Shown: positions 1 through 10,985 of the stretch, one piece after another
Layout: every line of letters begins with the position of its first letter
How positions within the stretch are numbered: position 1 is the stretch's first letter
NCBI GenBank assembly: GCA_003139695.1
Contig: PLJM01000012.1
Location: 1-64,000 of the forward strand
Length of the DNA: 64,000 bases
Direction of reading: 5' to 3'
From: Candidatus Dormiibacterota bacterium
GTDB lineage: Bacteria > Chloroflexota > Dormibacteria > Dormibacterales > Dormibacteraceae
Made by a program: the position numbers and the translations under genes
The notes under the pieces: generated by a model
Told to the model about the DNA's origin: nothing
Seen by the model: only the letters and a program-made list of their open reading frames with translations
The model's database searches: none

Positions 1-481
1 CCGCAGAACGGCAGCCAGCGCACCCATCTGCAAGTGACCACCTCGCTCGAGACCTTACTCGGCCTCAATGGCGCTCCTGCAGCGGAGCTGGAGTTCTCGC
101 TTCCCATCTCCTCGAAGGGTCGAGAGACTGGCGTGCGATTGCTCGATCACGAGGATCCTACTCAACTCCGACTCCATGGTCATCGATGTCGGGCGCGCCA
201 AGCGCGTCATCTCGGGACCGGCGCGCAAGGCGCTCAATGCTCGTGACCAGCACTGTGTATGGCCCGGCTGTGACCGGCCGGCGAGCTGGACGTCAGGCCA
301 TCACCTGGTGCACTGGATTCACGGCGGTGGCACGGATCTTCCGAATCTTGCCTTGCTCTGCTATCGGCATCACTGGATGGTGCATGAAGGCAACTGGCAG
401 ATTCTGCGTGGTGATGGCGGACGCATGATGACGATTCCGCCGATGGTGACCTTTGGACCTTCGCCGCGGGGCCCGGACTAA
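1..481 (+). pseudogene. DUF222/HNH endonuclease-like gene, 3' part, frameshifted
   Basis: The 3' end of a gene of the DUF222 plus HNH family common in Actinobacteria; the 5' part lies outside the window. Reading frame 1 from base 1 gives family-like sequence (RTHLQVTTSLETLLGL, then ELEFSLPISSK). From about base 119 the family sequence continues in frame 2 (VERLACDCSITRILL, then the HNH part with CVWPGCDRP, GHHLVHW and LCYRHHWMVHEG) to the TAA at 479-481. The break is at about base 118, where the expected SSK-T-VER has lost two bases. The zinc Cys residues and the HNH His residues are intact downstream, so this is a recent lesion or a sequencing error. Such genes are often multicopy and tied to mobile DNA; no other mobile part is visible here. 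Confidence 0.8.
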
Positions 482-1414
482 CGAAGCTGGCCTAGGCCTC
501 GATTGTCCTTAGGTAGCGCTTCGGTGTCTTCTCGAACTCCACCTGGCAGCCGGCTGAGCAGAACCAGAACGTCGTTCCGTCGAACTCTGACTTGTGGGTC
601 GCCGTCAGCGGGTCGACCGTCATGCCGCACACCGGGTCGGTGGCGAAAACGACGTGCGGCGCCTCGTGCACCGGCTGTTTCGTACCTCTCTTCTGCCGCG
701 CCGCCACGACCTCTGCCAGCGCCAGCAACGCGATCTGCTCCTGCGTGACGCCGCGCACCTTGCCCGCGGGCGTGCGCAACCGTTCGAGCGTGTGCTCGTC
801 GAGGCCTCGCGCCAACAGCTCCGCGCGCACCGCCGCCGCGCGCCGCGTGCTGGCGATCAGGCTGAGGTCGAGGTTCGGATGCGCCAGCGCCGCTTCGGCC
901 GCGTCCTCGTCGTAATGGCCCATCGTCGCCACCACGGCCCACGCGTCGGTTGCCGGCACCGACAAGTTGGCCAGACCGGTATGGCTCACGGTCCGGCTGC
1001 GAAAGCCCGTGAGCTCACCCAGCTTCGCCAGCGTCTCCGCCACCGGCGTTTCGCCGAACACGAGCAGCAGTGGGCGCGGCAATCGCGGCTCTATGAAGAT
1101 GTCGAGCGAACCGCCGCTCGGACATGTCGTGGCGACCATGAGCTCACCGCGCTTGCGGGTCTGCCTGACCTCTTCCGCAGCCACGATCTTGACCAGCTGG
1201 GGAATGCCCTCGGCCAGCGCGCGCAGCGCCTCGCGCCGCACGACGGGCTCGGAGCAGCTTCCGCCGATCCAACCGCGCAAACGGCCGTCGGCGGTGATGA
1301 CCGCTTTGTCCCCGGGGCGCGCCGAGGTAGGCGGCTCGACGCGCACCACAGTCGCCAGCGCGCATGGCGTGCCGTCGGCGGCGTACTCACGCAGCAGCTC
1401 CAGTACGTCGTCGC

Positions 1415-3765
<2,351 letters not shown>

Positions 3766-3769
<4 letters not shown>

Positions 3770-4278
3770 TCGCCTCCTCCCGCCATGGCGGCTTCCTTGC
3801 CGGCCGGCGCCTTCGCAGCAGCCGTCAGCTTGGCCGCATGCTGGACGGCCTTGACTATGTTCATGTAGCCGGTGCAGCGGCAGATGTTGCCGCTGATCGC
3901 CCAGCGGATCTGCTCGTCAGTGGGGTTGGGAATGCGCGAGATCAGCTCTTCTCCGATCAGCATCATCCCCGGCGTGCAGAACCCACACTGGAGACCGTGC
4001 TCCTCGTGGAAGCCGACCTGGATGGGCGCCAGCGCGGCACCTTGCGCAATGCCTTCGATCGTCTTGACCTCGCTTCCGTCGACCTGCACCGCGAGGAGCG
4101 TGCACGACTTGACAGGGTCGCCGTTCACCAACACTGTGCAGGCTCCACAGCTGCTGGTATCGCAGCCGACGTGAGTGCCCGTCATGCCCAGGTTGGTCCT
4201 GATGAAGTCGACGAGCAGAACCCGCGGTTCGATGTCTCCGCTCTTCTCCGCACCGTTGACGCGCATCGACACCTTCAT
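3766..4278 (-). CDS. coxS: Carbon monoxide dehydrogenase, small [2Fe-2S] subunit
   Basis: A 170-residue iron-sulfur subunit that passes electrons from the Mo-Cu site to the FAD subunit. The N-terminal plant-type ferredoxin domain has Cys39, Cys44, Cys47 and Cys59 ([10 protein letters not shown] to SC). The C-terminal domain has CGFCTPG (Cys98, Cys101) and NICRCTGY (Cys133, Cys135). All eight cluster ligands are present. It overlaps coxM upstream and coxL downstream by 4 bp each, in the canonical M-S-L order of form I operons. An Ala/Lys-rich tail follows residue 145. Confidence 0.97.
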
Positions 4279-5150
4279 GCCTTCACCTCCCGAGCCCGGC
4301 CAAGCGCAGTCCTGAGCCCGCGCAGCACATAAACACGAACGATGTCCTTCTTATATGCGGCGGTGCCGCGTATGTCGTCCTTCGGTTCCGCGGCCTCGGC
4401 CGCGAGGCGCGCCGCTTCGACGATCACCTCGTCAGTCGGCTCGTGGCCGACAAGCGCCTTCTCGGCTGCCGTCGCTTTGATGTTGGTTGGCCCGACCGCT
4501 GTGAGCCCAATGCCCGCCTTGGCGATCTTGCTGCCGCTGAGCTCGACGTGGACGGCGACTGCGACCGTCGCGAAATCGCCCACCTTCCGCTCGAGCTTGT
4601 TGTAAGCGCCTCCGGCGGGACCTTTGGGCATCGGGATGCGAATCTCGGTAACTATCTCGTCCGGCCTAAGCGTGGTCGTGAACGGGCCCTGGAAGAAGCC
4701 GTCCGCGGGAATCACGCGCTCGCCGGATTCCGAGCGGGCGATGAGGCTGGCGTCGAGCGCGAGCATCACCGAGCCCCAGTCTCCTGACGGATCGGCGTGG
4801 CATACGGAGCCCGCCATCGTGCCGCGATTGCGCACCAGCGGATCCGAGATCCAGTGCACCGTGTCGACAAGGATCGGGCACAGCCAGGCGAGGTCGGCGT
4901 TGCGCTCGATGTCCACGTGGCGCGCGAGGGCGCCGATGCTCAGGTGGCCGTTGTGGCGTGCGATGCCGTTCATCGCAGGCAGGCGTCCGATGTCGATGAC
5001 AAGAGCAGGCTGAGCAAAACGGAGCTTCAGCATCGGGATGAGGCTCTGCCCGCCGGCCATGATCTTGGCATCATCCCCACGCTGCTTGAGCAGGGCGAGA
5101 GCCTCGACCAGGGTGGCGGGAGCGGCATAGTCGAAAGCTGCAGGAAACAT
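4275..5150 (-). CDS. coxM: Carbon monoxide dehydrogenase, medium FAD-binding subunit
   Basis: A 291-residue FAD subunit of the CoxM/CutM family. The start at 5150 ([11 protein letters not shown]) is chosen because a strong GGGAGGGG ribosome site lies just ahead of this ATG; the open frame continues 88 codons further upstream but that stretch covers the promoter and hairpin. FAD-binding motifs are [13 protein letters not shown] at about 32-44 and [16 protein letters not shown] at about 109-124, the latter a variant of the usual TIGG motif. It is the first gene of coxMSL-xdhC and overlaps coxS by 4 bp. Confidence 0.95.
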   Translation of the reverse strand: MFPAAFDYAAPATLVEALALLKQRGDDAKIMAGGQSLIPMLKLRFAQPALVIDIGRLPAMNGIARHNGHLSIGALARHVDIERNADLAWLCPILVDTVHWISDPLVRNRGTMAGSVCHADPSGDWGSVMLALDASLIARSESGERVIPADGFFQGPFTTTLRPDEIVTEIRIPMPKGPAGGAYNKLERKVGDFATVAVAVHVELSGSKIAKAGIGLTAVGPTNIKATAAEKALVGHEPTDEVIVEAARLAAEAAEPKDDIRGTAAYKKDIVRVYVLRGLRTALGRAREVKA

Positions 5151-5175
5151 CGATTCCCCTCCCAGGCAAGCGCAC

Positions 5176-5205
5176 AAAAAAACACTGGGGGGTAGCTCCC
5201 CCAGT
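5176..5205 (-). promoter_or_regulatory. Hairpin plus U-run in the coxM leader
   Basis: An inverted repeat with 8-bp arms, ACTGGGGG (5184-5191) and CCCCCAGT (5198-5205), with a 6-nt loop. Read on the minus strand it is followed by a T run (A run at 5176-5182 on the plus strand). It lies about 25 bp ahead of the coxM ribosome site and, given the promoter at 5214-5242, at or just after the likely transcription start. It could be an operator over the start site, a 5' mRNA stabilising stem, or an attenuator. Confidence 0.6.
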
Positions 5206-5213
5206 ACAACAGG

Positions 5214-5242
5214 GGTATAGCACCCGTTAGTTGCGATGTCAA
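5214..5242 (-). promoter_or_regulatory. Sigma-70-type promoter of coxMSL
   Basis: On the minus strand a perfect TTGACA (5237-5242) is followed after 17 bp by TATACC (5214-5219). Transcription would start near 5205-5208, at the edge of the hairpin. Spacing and -35 box are ideal; the -10 box matches four of six bases. Confidence 0.6.
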
Positions 5243-5292
5243 ACAGGTTGCAGGTCAGGCCCTGAGCCGGGGCGCGCAGGTACGATTCACAA

Positions 5293-6624
5293 GTGGTCGT
5301 CGAGGCCGTCAAGGCACTCAGCGCGGAGGAGATCAGCGAGCTCTGCCTCCGGCATACGCTGTACGACTGGTCTGCGCAGGCCGCGCTGAAGCCGATGGCG
5401 GTGGCGAGCGCCAAGGGCGTCCACTTTCATACAGTCGACGGCCGGCGCTTCATCGATTTCAACAGCCAGCTGATGTGCGTCAATGCCGGCCACGGCGACC
5501 AGCGGATCATCGACGCGATCAAGCGCCAGGCCGAACTTCTCCCCTACATCAGCCCATTCATGGCGACCGAGGTCCGAGCACGACTGGGGCAGAAGCTCGC
5601 GGAGCTCCTCCCTGGCGACATCGACAAGGTTCTCTTCACGCTCGGCGGCAACGACGCGAACGAGAACGCCATCAAGATCGCCCGGACCGTCACCGGCCGC
5701 TCGAAGATCCTCGCGCGCTACCGCTCATACCACGGCGCCACAGGCACCGCCATCCAGGCGACGGGCGACCCGCGGCGCTGGTCGAACGAGGGCGCCGTGG
5801 GGGTCGTCCACGTGCTCGACCCGTATCACGGCATCCAGCGGGGCACCGACAGCGCGGAGGTTGCGCTCGCGATGCTCGAAGAGACGATCCTCCTCGAAGG
5901 CGCCGGCACCATCGCTGCCTTCATCCTCGAGCCGATCACCGGCACTAACGGCATCCTGATCCCGCCCGACGGTTACCTCGAAGGTGTACGCGAGATCTGC
6001 ACCCGGCACGGCATCCTGCTCATCGCCGACGAGGTGATGACGGGTTTCGGCCGTACAGGGCGCTGGTTCGGCGTCGACCACTGGGGCGTCGTGCCCGACC
6101 TCATCACCCTGGCGAAGGGCCTGACCAGCAGCTACGTTCCGCTCGGCGCGGTCGGCATGCGTCCCAAGGTCGCTGCATATTTCGACGATAACGTCTTCTA
6201 CGGCGGCCTTACTTACAACAGCCATCCGATCGGATGTGCCGCGGCGCTGGGTGCTATCCAGGCCTACGAAGAGGACGACATGGTCGGCAACGCACAACGC
6301 ATGGGCGAGATCCTTAAGAAGCATCACCGCCGGCTGCAGGAGCGCCATCCGTGCGTGGGCGCTGTGCGATCGATCGGGTTGTTCGGAGCCATCGAGCTCG
6401 TGCGAGACCGCAAGACATTGGAGCCGATGGCGCCGTTCAACGGCGTCTCGCCCGAGATGAAGGCGATCAGCCAGGCGCTCCTCGACGCGGGGATGTACAC
6501 CTTCGTGCGCTGGAACACGATCATGACCAACCCGCCGCTGTGCATCAGCGAGGCGGAGCTGGACGAGGGCTTCGAGATCCTGGATGGCGTGCTTGAAATT
6601 GGCGACCGCGCTCTGAACAGCTAA
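5293..6624 (+). CDS. Class III PLP-dependent aminotransferase
   Basis: A 443-residue enzyme of the omega-aminotransferase family, divergent from coxMSL. PLP features: GGNDANENAIKIAR near 115, LLIADEVMTGFGRTG near 245 with the PLP-contacting Asp, and TLAKGLTSS near 275 with the Schiff-base Lys. It resembles taurine-pyruvate or beta-alanine-pyruvate aminotransferase-like proteins; the amine substrate cannot be read from sequence. The start is GTG at 5293 in the 142-bp gap shared with the cox promoter. It is one of three class III aminotransferases in the window. Confidence 0.9.
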   Translation: MVVEAVKALSAEEISELCLRHTLYDWSAQAALKPMAVASAKGVHFHTVDGRRFIDFNSQLMCVNAGHGDQRIIDAIKRQAELLPYISPFMATEVRARLGQKLAELLPGDIDKVLFTLGGNDANENAIKIARTVTGRSKILARYRSYHGATGTAIQATGDPRRWSNEGAVGVVHVLDPYHGIQRGTDSAEVALAMLEETILLEGAGTIAAFILEPITGTNGILIPPDGYLEGVREICTRHGILLIADEVMTGFGRTGRWFGVDHWGVVPDLITLAKGLTSSYVPLGAVGMRPKVAAYFDDNVFYGGLTYNSHPIGCAAALGAIQAYEEDDMVGNAQRMGEILKKHHRRLQERHPCVGAVRSIGLFGAIELVRDRKTLEPMAPFNGVSPEMKAISQALLDAGMYTFVRWNTIMTNPPLCISEAELDEGFEILDGVLEIGDRALNS

Positions 6625-6639
6625 CCCCCCGGCCGCCGC

Positions 6640-6685
6640 GGAATCTATAGAAATCTCAGGGATTGCGAGATGCACCGTAGATTCC
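6640..6685. promoter_or_regulatory. Nested inverted repeats upstream of the HTH gene
   Basis: Outer arms GGAATCTA (6640-6647) and TAGATTCC (6678-6685) are perfectly complementary. Inner arms ATCTC (6653-6657) and GAGAT (6667-6671) are also complementary. The structure ends 13 bp before the GTG of the HTH gene, where no clear ribosome site is seen, so it is a likely operator for autoregulation. Confidence 0.5.
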
Positions 6686-6698
6686 TTAAACTACCCGA

Positions 6699-7310
6699 GT
6701 GCGCGGTCTCGAGTCGCAGGCGGCCGGCTGGCTGAGCATCACCGAGGCATCCAAGCGACTCAACATTCACCCCGCGACACTGCGTGATTGGTCGGACCGG
6801 GGCAAGATTCGTACGTTTCGCACGCCGGGCGGCCACCGGCGCTTCAGCGGAGGCGATGTTGATGCTCTTGCCACCGAGGCCGCGCCCGAGCTCGCGCTCT
6901 TCATGAATGCTCTCGTCGGGCAGGCGCGCCTGGCGACCTCGGCCGGCAAGCTCGCGAACGAGTCCTGGTATGCGCGCTTCGACGATGCCGCCAAGCAGCG
7001 GCAGCGCGAGCTGGGCCACGACCTGATGCGAGTCCTGGTCGCGTACCTGGGCGACAACGACAAGGATTGGAGTGGCGAAGTTCAGGAGCTGGGCGATCGC
7101 TACGCAAAGCTCGCCCACGACGTTGGTTTGTCTCTTGGTGATGCGATGCGCGCCTTCCATCTGTTCGACGGCCTGGTCCACTCAAGCGCCAAGCAGCTGT
7201 CGGCCGTACAGGTTGGAGGCCTGGCGGATTTCGAACGTCACGTCGGGTGGTTCCTCAACGAGGTCCGTGTGGCCATGGTCGAGTCTTATTCGGAGGCGGC
7301 GAAAGGATGA
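6699..7310 (+). CDS. MerR/excisionase-type HTH regulator with C-terminal sensor-like domain
   Basis: A 203-residue protein. Residues 12-58 form a MerR-type winged helix (SITEASKRLNIHPATLRDWSDRGKI, then TPGGHRRFS). The remaining 140 residues are helical and vaguely recall RsbRD-type N-terminal sensor domains (LGHDLMRVLVAYLG to AMRAFHLFDGLV); this resemblance is tentative. The GTG start lacks a ribosome site, so the mRNA may be leaderless. Its stop overlaps the next ATG (ATGA), which couples it to the membrane protein downstream. Regulation of that partner, or signalling from it, is inferred from coupling only. Confidence 0.75.
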   Translation: MRGLESQAAGWLSITEASKRLNIHPATLRDWSDRGKIRTFRTPGGHRRFSGGDVDALATEAAPELALFMNALVGQARLATSAGKLANESWYARFDDAAKQRQRELGHDLMRVLVAYLGDNDKDWSGEVQELGDRYAKLAHDVGLSLGDAMRAFHLFDGLVHSSAKQLSAVQVGGLADFERHVGWFLNEVRVAMVESYSEAAKG

Positions 7311-8377
7311 ATACGCTGAACTTTGTGCTGCCGCTGGGCTCATCGGTGCTGAGTTTCGCCTTCGCCGCGATGGTCTTCGACCAGTGGTGGCAGCGGCGTA
7401 AGGCTTTCCAGCTCGTGTGGGGAATCGGCCTGCTCTGGTACGGCATCAGCGCAGGCTGCGAGTTCATCGGCGGAGCCTTCGGTTGGAGCGAGCCGCTGTA
7501 TCGCGCCTGGTACCTCATCGGCGCCTTCTTCGTGGCCGCTTACCTAGGAGCCGGCACGATCTACCTGCTGTCGAAGGCCCGGTTTGGTTACTTCGCCGGC
7601 GCGACTGTTTTGATCGGCGGGCTGCTGTCCCTCCTGTTCAGCCATGCAAATGCCAAGGGCGGCGATGTGCCTCTTTATCCTGGCTCCGCGACTGCCGGAA
7701 CCGTCGCTTTCGTGATTGCCGCCATCGGAGGCATCGCGATAATCGCGGCGACCGCCGTGCGGCCGCGGCTGGCGCCTCACATCGCCATGGGCGTGCTGAT
7801 CATTGGCTCGGTCGCCGTCGCCTATATGACCTTGACCGCGCCATTGGCTGCTCCCGGTTTTGCTCTTGACCCCGCCACCCACGTCCCGGTGGGAACCGCT
7901 TTTCCCGGATACGTCCGCGTCCTCACGGGCCCCTTCAACATCGCCGGGGCGCTGTGCCTGGTATTCGGCGCGATCTACTCGGCGTACGTCTACATGCCGA
8001 AGCGCAAGGTCATGCGCAACAAGGTGAAGACGCCGGTGATCGCGCAGCTTTACGGCGGCGCCGCGGTGGCGGTGAACCTGGTCGCGTCCACGCCAACCGC
8101 TGCCAGCGCCCTGCTCAAGGGCAAGGTGAACTCGCGGGTGCCGGCGACGATCCTGATCGCGCTCGGCGCGTTCATACCGGGGTTGACGAGCGGCCTCAAT
8201 CGGTTTGGCGTGACCTGGTCGTTCTTTCTCGGCGAGTTCCTCGGAGTGCTCCTGATATTCGCCGGCTTCCTCGTGAGCGAGGAGGTCTTCAAGAACATCC
8301 GGGTCGGAGCCACACTATGGTCGCGTGGGCCTTCGGACCGCACGCTGGTCACCGAGGGGAGCTCGTCGGGCGACTAA
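7307..8377 (+). CDS. Polytopic membrane protein of unknown function
   Basis: A 356-residue protein with about eight or nine predicted transmembrane segments spread over residues 5-340 (for example GWSEPLYRAWYLIGAFFVAAYLGAG and ALCLVFGAIYSAYVYMP) and a polar C-terminal tail. No catalytic motif or known transporter signature was recognised. The ATG at 7307 overlaps the HTH stop by 4 bp and follows a GAAAGG ribosome site inside the regulator gene. The convergent lactate permease stops 5 bp away. The pair could be a membrane sensor and its cytoplasmic regulator. Confidence 0.75.
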   Translation: MNTLNFVLPLGSSVLSFAFAAMVFDQWWQRRKAFQLVWGIGLLWYGISAGCEFIGGAFGWSEPLYRAWYLIGAFFVAAYLGAGTIYLLSKARFGYFAGATVLIGGLLSLLFSHANAKGGDVPLYPGSATAGTVAFVIAAIGGIAIIAATAVRPRLAPHIAMGVLIIGSVAVAYMTLTAPLAAPGFALDPATHVPVGTAFPGYVRVLTGPFNIAGALCLVFGAIYSAYVYMPKRKVMRNKVKTPVIAQLYGGAAVAVNLVASTPTAASALLKGKVNSRVPATILIALGAFIPGLTSGLNRFGVTWSFFLGEFLGVLLIFAGFLVSEEVFKNIRVGATLWSRGPSDRTLVTEGSSSGD

Positions 8378-8382
8378 GCGGA

Positions 8383-10290
8383 TCAGGGCGACGGAATGAT
8401 GCCGGGGATCACATATGCCTCGATCATCGCGACCACGCCGACCAGGCTGGTCAGGATGAGGCTGTAACCGATCACCCGGCGGAAGATCGCGCCTTCCGCG
8501 CCGACCATGTTGACGCCGGCTGCTCCCACCGACAGGTTTTGAGGACTGATCATCTTGCCCATCACGCCACCCGAGGAGTTGGTGCCTGCGGTGAGGATCG
8601 GGCTGACGTTTCCCAGCTGCTGGGCGGTCTGCGCCTGCAGCGGCCCGAACAATGTGTTCGAGGAAGTGTCGCTCCCAGTCAGGAAGACGCCCAGCCAACC
8701 GAGGAAGGCGGCAACAAACGGAAATATGAATCCCGTTTTGGAGAGGGCGATGGCCATGCTCGACGTCATGCCTGAGTAATTCATGATCTGGGCGATCGCG
8801 AGGATGAAGGCGATCGTCACGATTGGCAGCGCGAGCTGGCGCAACGTTTTCCCGTAGACCGCGAGGAAATTCACCGATGAACCTCTGAGCCGCATCAACA
8901 GGAATGCGATCAGCCCCGCATAGAAGACGAGCGAGCCGGCTGCGGCCAGGAAGTTCCAATCGAACGTAAGGGGGTACTCGGTGGATGCCGAGGCGATCGG
9001 CTTCTCACGGAAGATCAATGACACCGGCTTGCCGCCGACGATCTGGTACGTACCGGGCCAGTAGAAGTTCCAGTCGGGGAACTTGATAGCCTGCCGGTCT
9101 ATGGTCGGGTCGGGCCCAATCCACGGCTGCGGGCAGAGCTTGAACCCGGGGGTTCCACACTTCAGGTCCGCGGTGAGGTTGGCAGGCGCAGCCAGCGCCG
9201 TCTTTGGATCATTCACCGGGTGGCCCGAGAAGAAGGGCAGGTTGCCCATCTGGCCGACCAGGATGACCACGACAAGCACCACGTACAACCCGAAAGCGCC
9301 CCAGACACGTCCTTGAACATCCGCCTTGGAATCGTCTGGGGCGGGAATCTCGACAGCCGCTGCGGGCAGGCCTGTCGCAGGGCTGATAGGGCGCGGTCTG
9401 ACTGCACCGGCGGTCTCGTGGGCGAACCGCCAGACCTGCGCAGGTCTCCAGAACCGAAGGAGCAGGGCAAGGCAGCCCATCGAGACTAGGGCCGCAACGA
9501 TGTCAGTCAGCTCGGGGCCGACGAAGTTCGAGACGAGGAACTGAACCACCGCAAAGGAGATGCCTGTGACCAAAACCGCCGGCAGGATCTCGCGCATTTT
9601 CCGCCAACCGGCAAGCACGACTATCAGGTAGCCGGGGATGAGGACCGAGAAGATTGGCAGCTGGCGCCCGACCATCGCGGACAGAGCCAGCGTGGTCGAG
9701 GTCACGTCCTTGTGCAGGATCGGGGCGACGAGGCCACCCAGCGTGACAACAGGAATTCCGATCGAGCCAAAGGCCACAGGCGCGGTGTTGGCGAGCAGGG
9801 CGAGGACGGCGGCGCTCACCGGCTCGAAGCCAAGGCTGGCGAGGATCGAAGCGGTGATAGCCACCGGGGCGCCGAAGCCGGCGATGCCCTCGAGCAGCGC
9901 GCCGAAGCTGAAGGCGATGAGCAGGGCCTGCAAGCGGCGATCCTCAGTCAGCCGGGTGAGGGCGCGCTTTATGACGTCGAAGTCGCCGCTCGCCACTGTC
10001 AGGTTGTGGAAGAAGACTGCGTTGAGCACGATCCAGCTGATCGGCCAGAGGCCGAACCCCATGCCCTCTGTGGCGGTTCCGACCGTTACCCCAAAGGGCA
10101 TGCCCCATACAAGCCAGGCGAGGATGGCAGCGGTCGCCATCGCGCTGACGGCGCAAATCCAGGCCGGCAGACGAAGCACCGCCAGCATGATGAAGAGCAC
10201 GTAGAGCGGGAGCCCGGCGACCAACGCCGACACCAGGATGTTGCCGAACACCGGTTGATAAGCCTGGTGAAACGCCAGCAGTATCCCCAT
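8383..10290 (-). CDS. lldP: L-lactate permease family transporter
   Basis: A 635-residue LctP-family membrane protein for lactate or glycolate uptake, probably proton-coupled. Family features: FSFGALLEGIAGFGAPVAI near residue 155, a long run of hydrophobic segments, and the C-terminal SDTSSNTLFGPLQ and TNSSGGVMGKMISPQN stretches. A polar insert of about 100 residues lies around 355-450. The ATG at 10290 is preferred over one 48 bp upstream because GGGGGA lies at a good distance before it. No lactate dehydrogenase genes are adjacent. Confidence 0.92.
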   Translation of the reverse strand: MGILLAFHQAYQPVFGNILVSALVAGLPLYVLFIMLAVLRLPAWICAVSAMATAAILAWLVWGMPFGVTVGTATEGMGFGLWPISWIVLNAVFFHNLTVASGDFDVIKRALTRLTEDRRLQALLIAFSFGALLEGIAGFGAPVAITASILASLGFEPVSAAVLALLANTAPVAFGSIGIPVVTLGGLVAPILHKDVTSTTLALSAMVGRQLPIFSVLIPGYLIVVLAGWRKMREILPAVLVTGISFAVVQFLVSNFVGPELTDIVAALVSMGCLALLLRFWRPAQVWRFAHETAGAVRPRPISPATGLPAAAVEIPAPDDSKADVQGRVWGAFGLYVVLVVVILVGQMGNLPFFSGHPVNDPKTALAAPANLTADLKCGTPGFKLCPQPWIGPDPTIDRQAIKFPDWNFYWPGTYQIVGGKPVSLIFREKPIASASTEYPLTFDWNFLAAAGSLVFYAGLIAFLLMRLRGSSVNFLAVYGKTLRQLALPIVTIAFILAIAQIMNYSGMTSSMAIALSKTGFIFPFVAAFLGWLGVFLTGSDTSSNTLFGPLQAQTAQQLGNVSPILTAGTNSSGGVMGKMISPQNLSVGAAGVNMVGAEGAIFRRVIGYSLILTSLVGVVAMIEAYVIPGIIPSP

Positions 10291-10345
10291 CGGTATATCC
10301 CCCAAACAGCCGACAACTGACCTGACTAAGAGATTCAACTCCGGT

Positions 10346-10362
10346 CTTGCAACATTTGCAAG
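10346..10362. promoter_or_regulatory. 17-bp palindrome upstream of lactate permease
   Basis: CTTGCAA-CAT-TTGCAAG, a perfect 7-bp inverted repeat with a 3-bp centre, 56 bp ahead of the permease ATG. Its size and symmetry suit a GntR- or LacI-type dimeric repressor. Confidence 0.5.
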
Positions 10363-10385
10363 CCAACCTGGAGGTCTGCCGTTAC

Positions 10386-10985
10386 TTAGCCTGCCGGCGC
10401 CACCAGCTGTTGGATCGCTGTCTCAATCGATGCGCCGGGAACCTCGCCGACCATGATCCGCACGACGTGGCCCGTCTTGTCGATCAGAACGTTGACCGGA
10501 AGCCCGACGTCAACCCCATAAGCCGAGGCGATCGAAGCACCGGGGTCGATCACCGACTGGAGAGTCACGTTATCGCCGGCCAGGTACTGGCGCATGCGCA
10601 CGTTGTCGGTTTCCCGGTAGTTCACGGCAAGCACTGCAAAACTGTTTGCGCTGTAACGCTGCTCGAGTGTCTGCAACGCCGGCAGCTCGTCTTTGCACAC
10701 GGTGCACCAGGTCGCCCAGAAGGTGAGCAGCACAGGGCGCGATGCGAAGTCCGACAGGCTGACCTTTTTCCCTTGCAAGTCGTAAGAGGTGAAGTTCGGA
10801 GCGGGCGCGCCGACGCTCGCGTGACCCGCCGCCACCCAGACAGCATTCGAAGACCGGTCAGCGATCACAATTGCAACGCCCGCGGCCGTCGCGACCAGGA
10901 CGACCAGCAGAGGCAGTGCAAGAGCCCACGCCGGCACCGGACGTACGGGTGGCCTCTGGGCGCCTGTTTGTGCCACCGCGTTCAT
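10386..10985 (-). CDS. TlpA/ResA-like membrane-anchored thioredoxin
   Basis: A 199-residue protein with an N-terminal membrane anchor at about 19-42 and an extracytoplasmic thioredoxin fold. The redox motif is WATWCTVC (Cys94, Cys97) and the cis-Pro region is GLPVNVLIDKTG. ResA/TlpA proteins reduce disulfides on apo-cytochrome c or on copper sites such as Cu-A. Its place at the end of the oxidase operon, with a 4-bp overlap with ctaB, supports a role in oxidase or cytochrome assembly. Confidence 0.88.
   Translation of the reverse strand: MNAVAQTGAQRPPVRPVPAWALALPLLVVLVATAAGVAIVIADRSSNAVWVAAGHASVGAPAPNFTSYDLQGKKVSLSDFASRPVLLTFWATWCTVCKDELPALQTLEQRYSANSFAVLAVNYRETDNVRMRQYLAGDNVTLQSVIDPGASIASAYGVDVGLPVNVLIDKTGHVVRIMVGEVPGASIETAIQQLVAPAG

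Noticed and set aside
5151-5414. 88-codon N-terminal extension of coxM
   Set aside because: It covers the promoter and the leader hairpin, has no homology to the family, and the ATG at 5150 has a very strong ribosome site.
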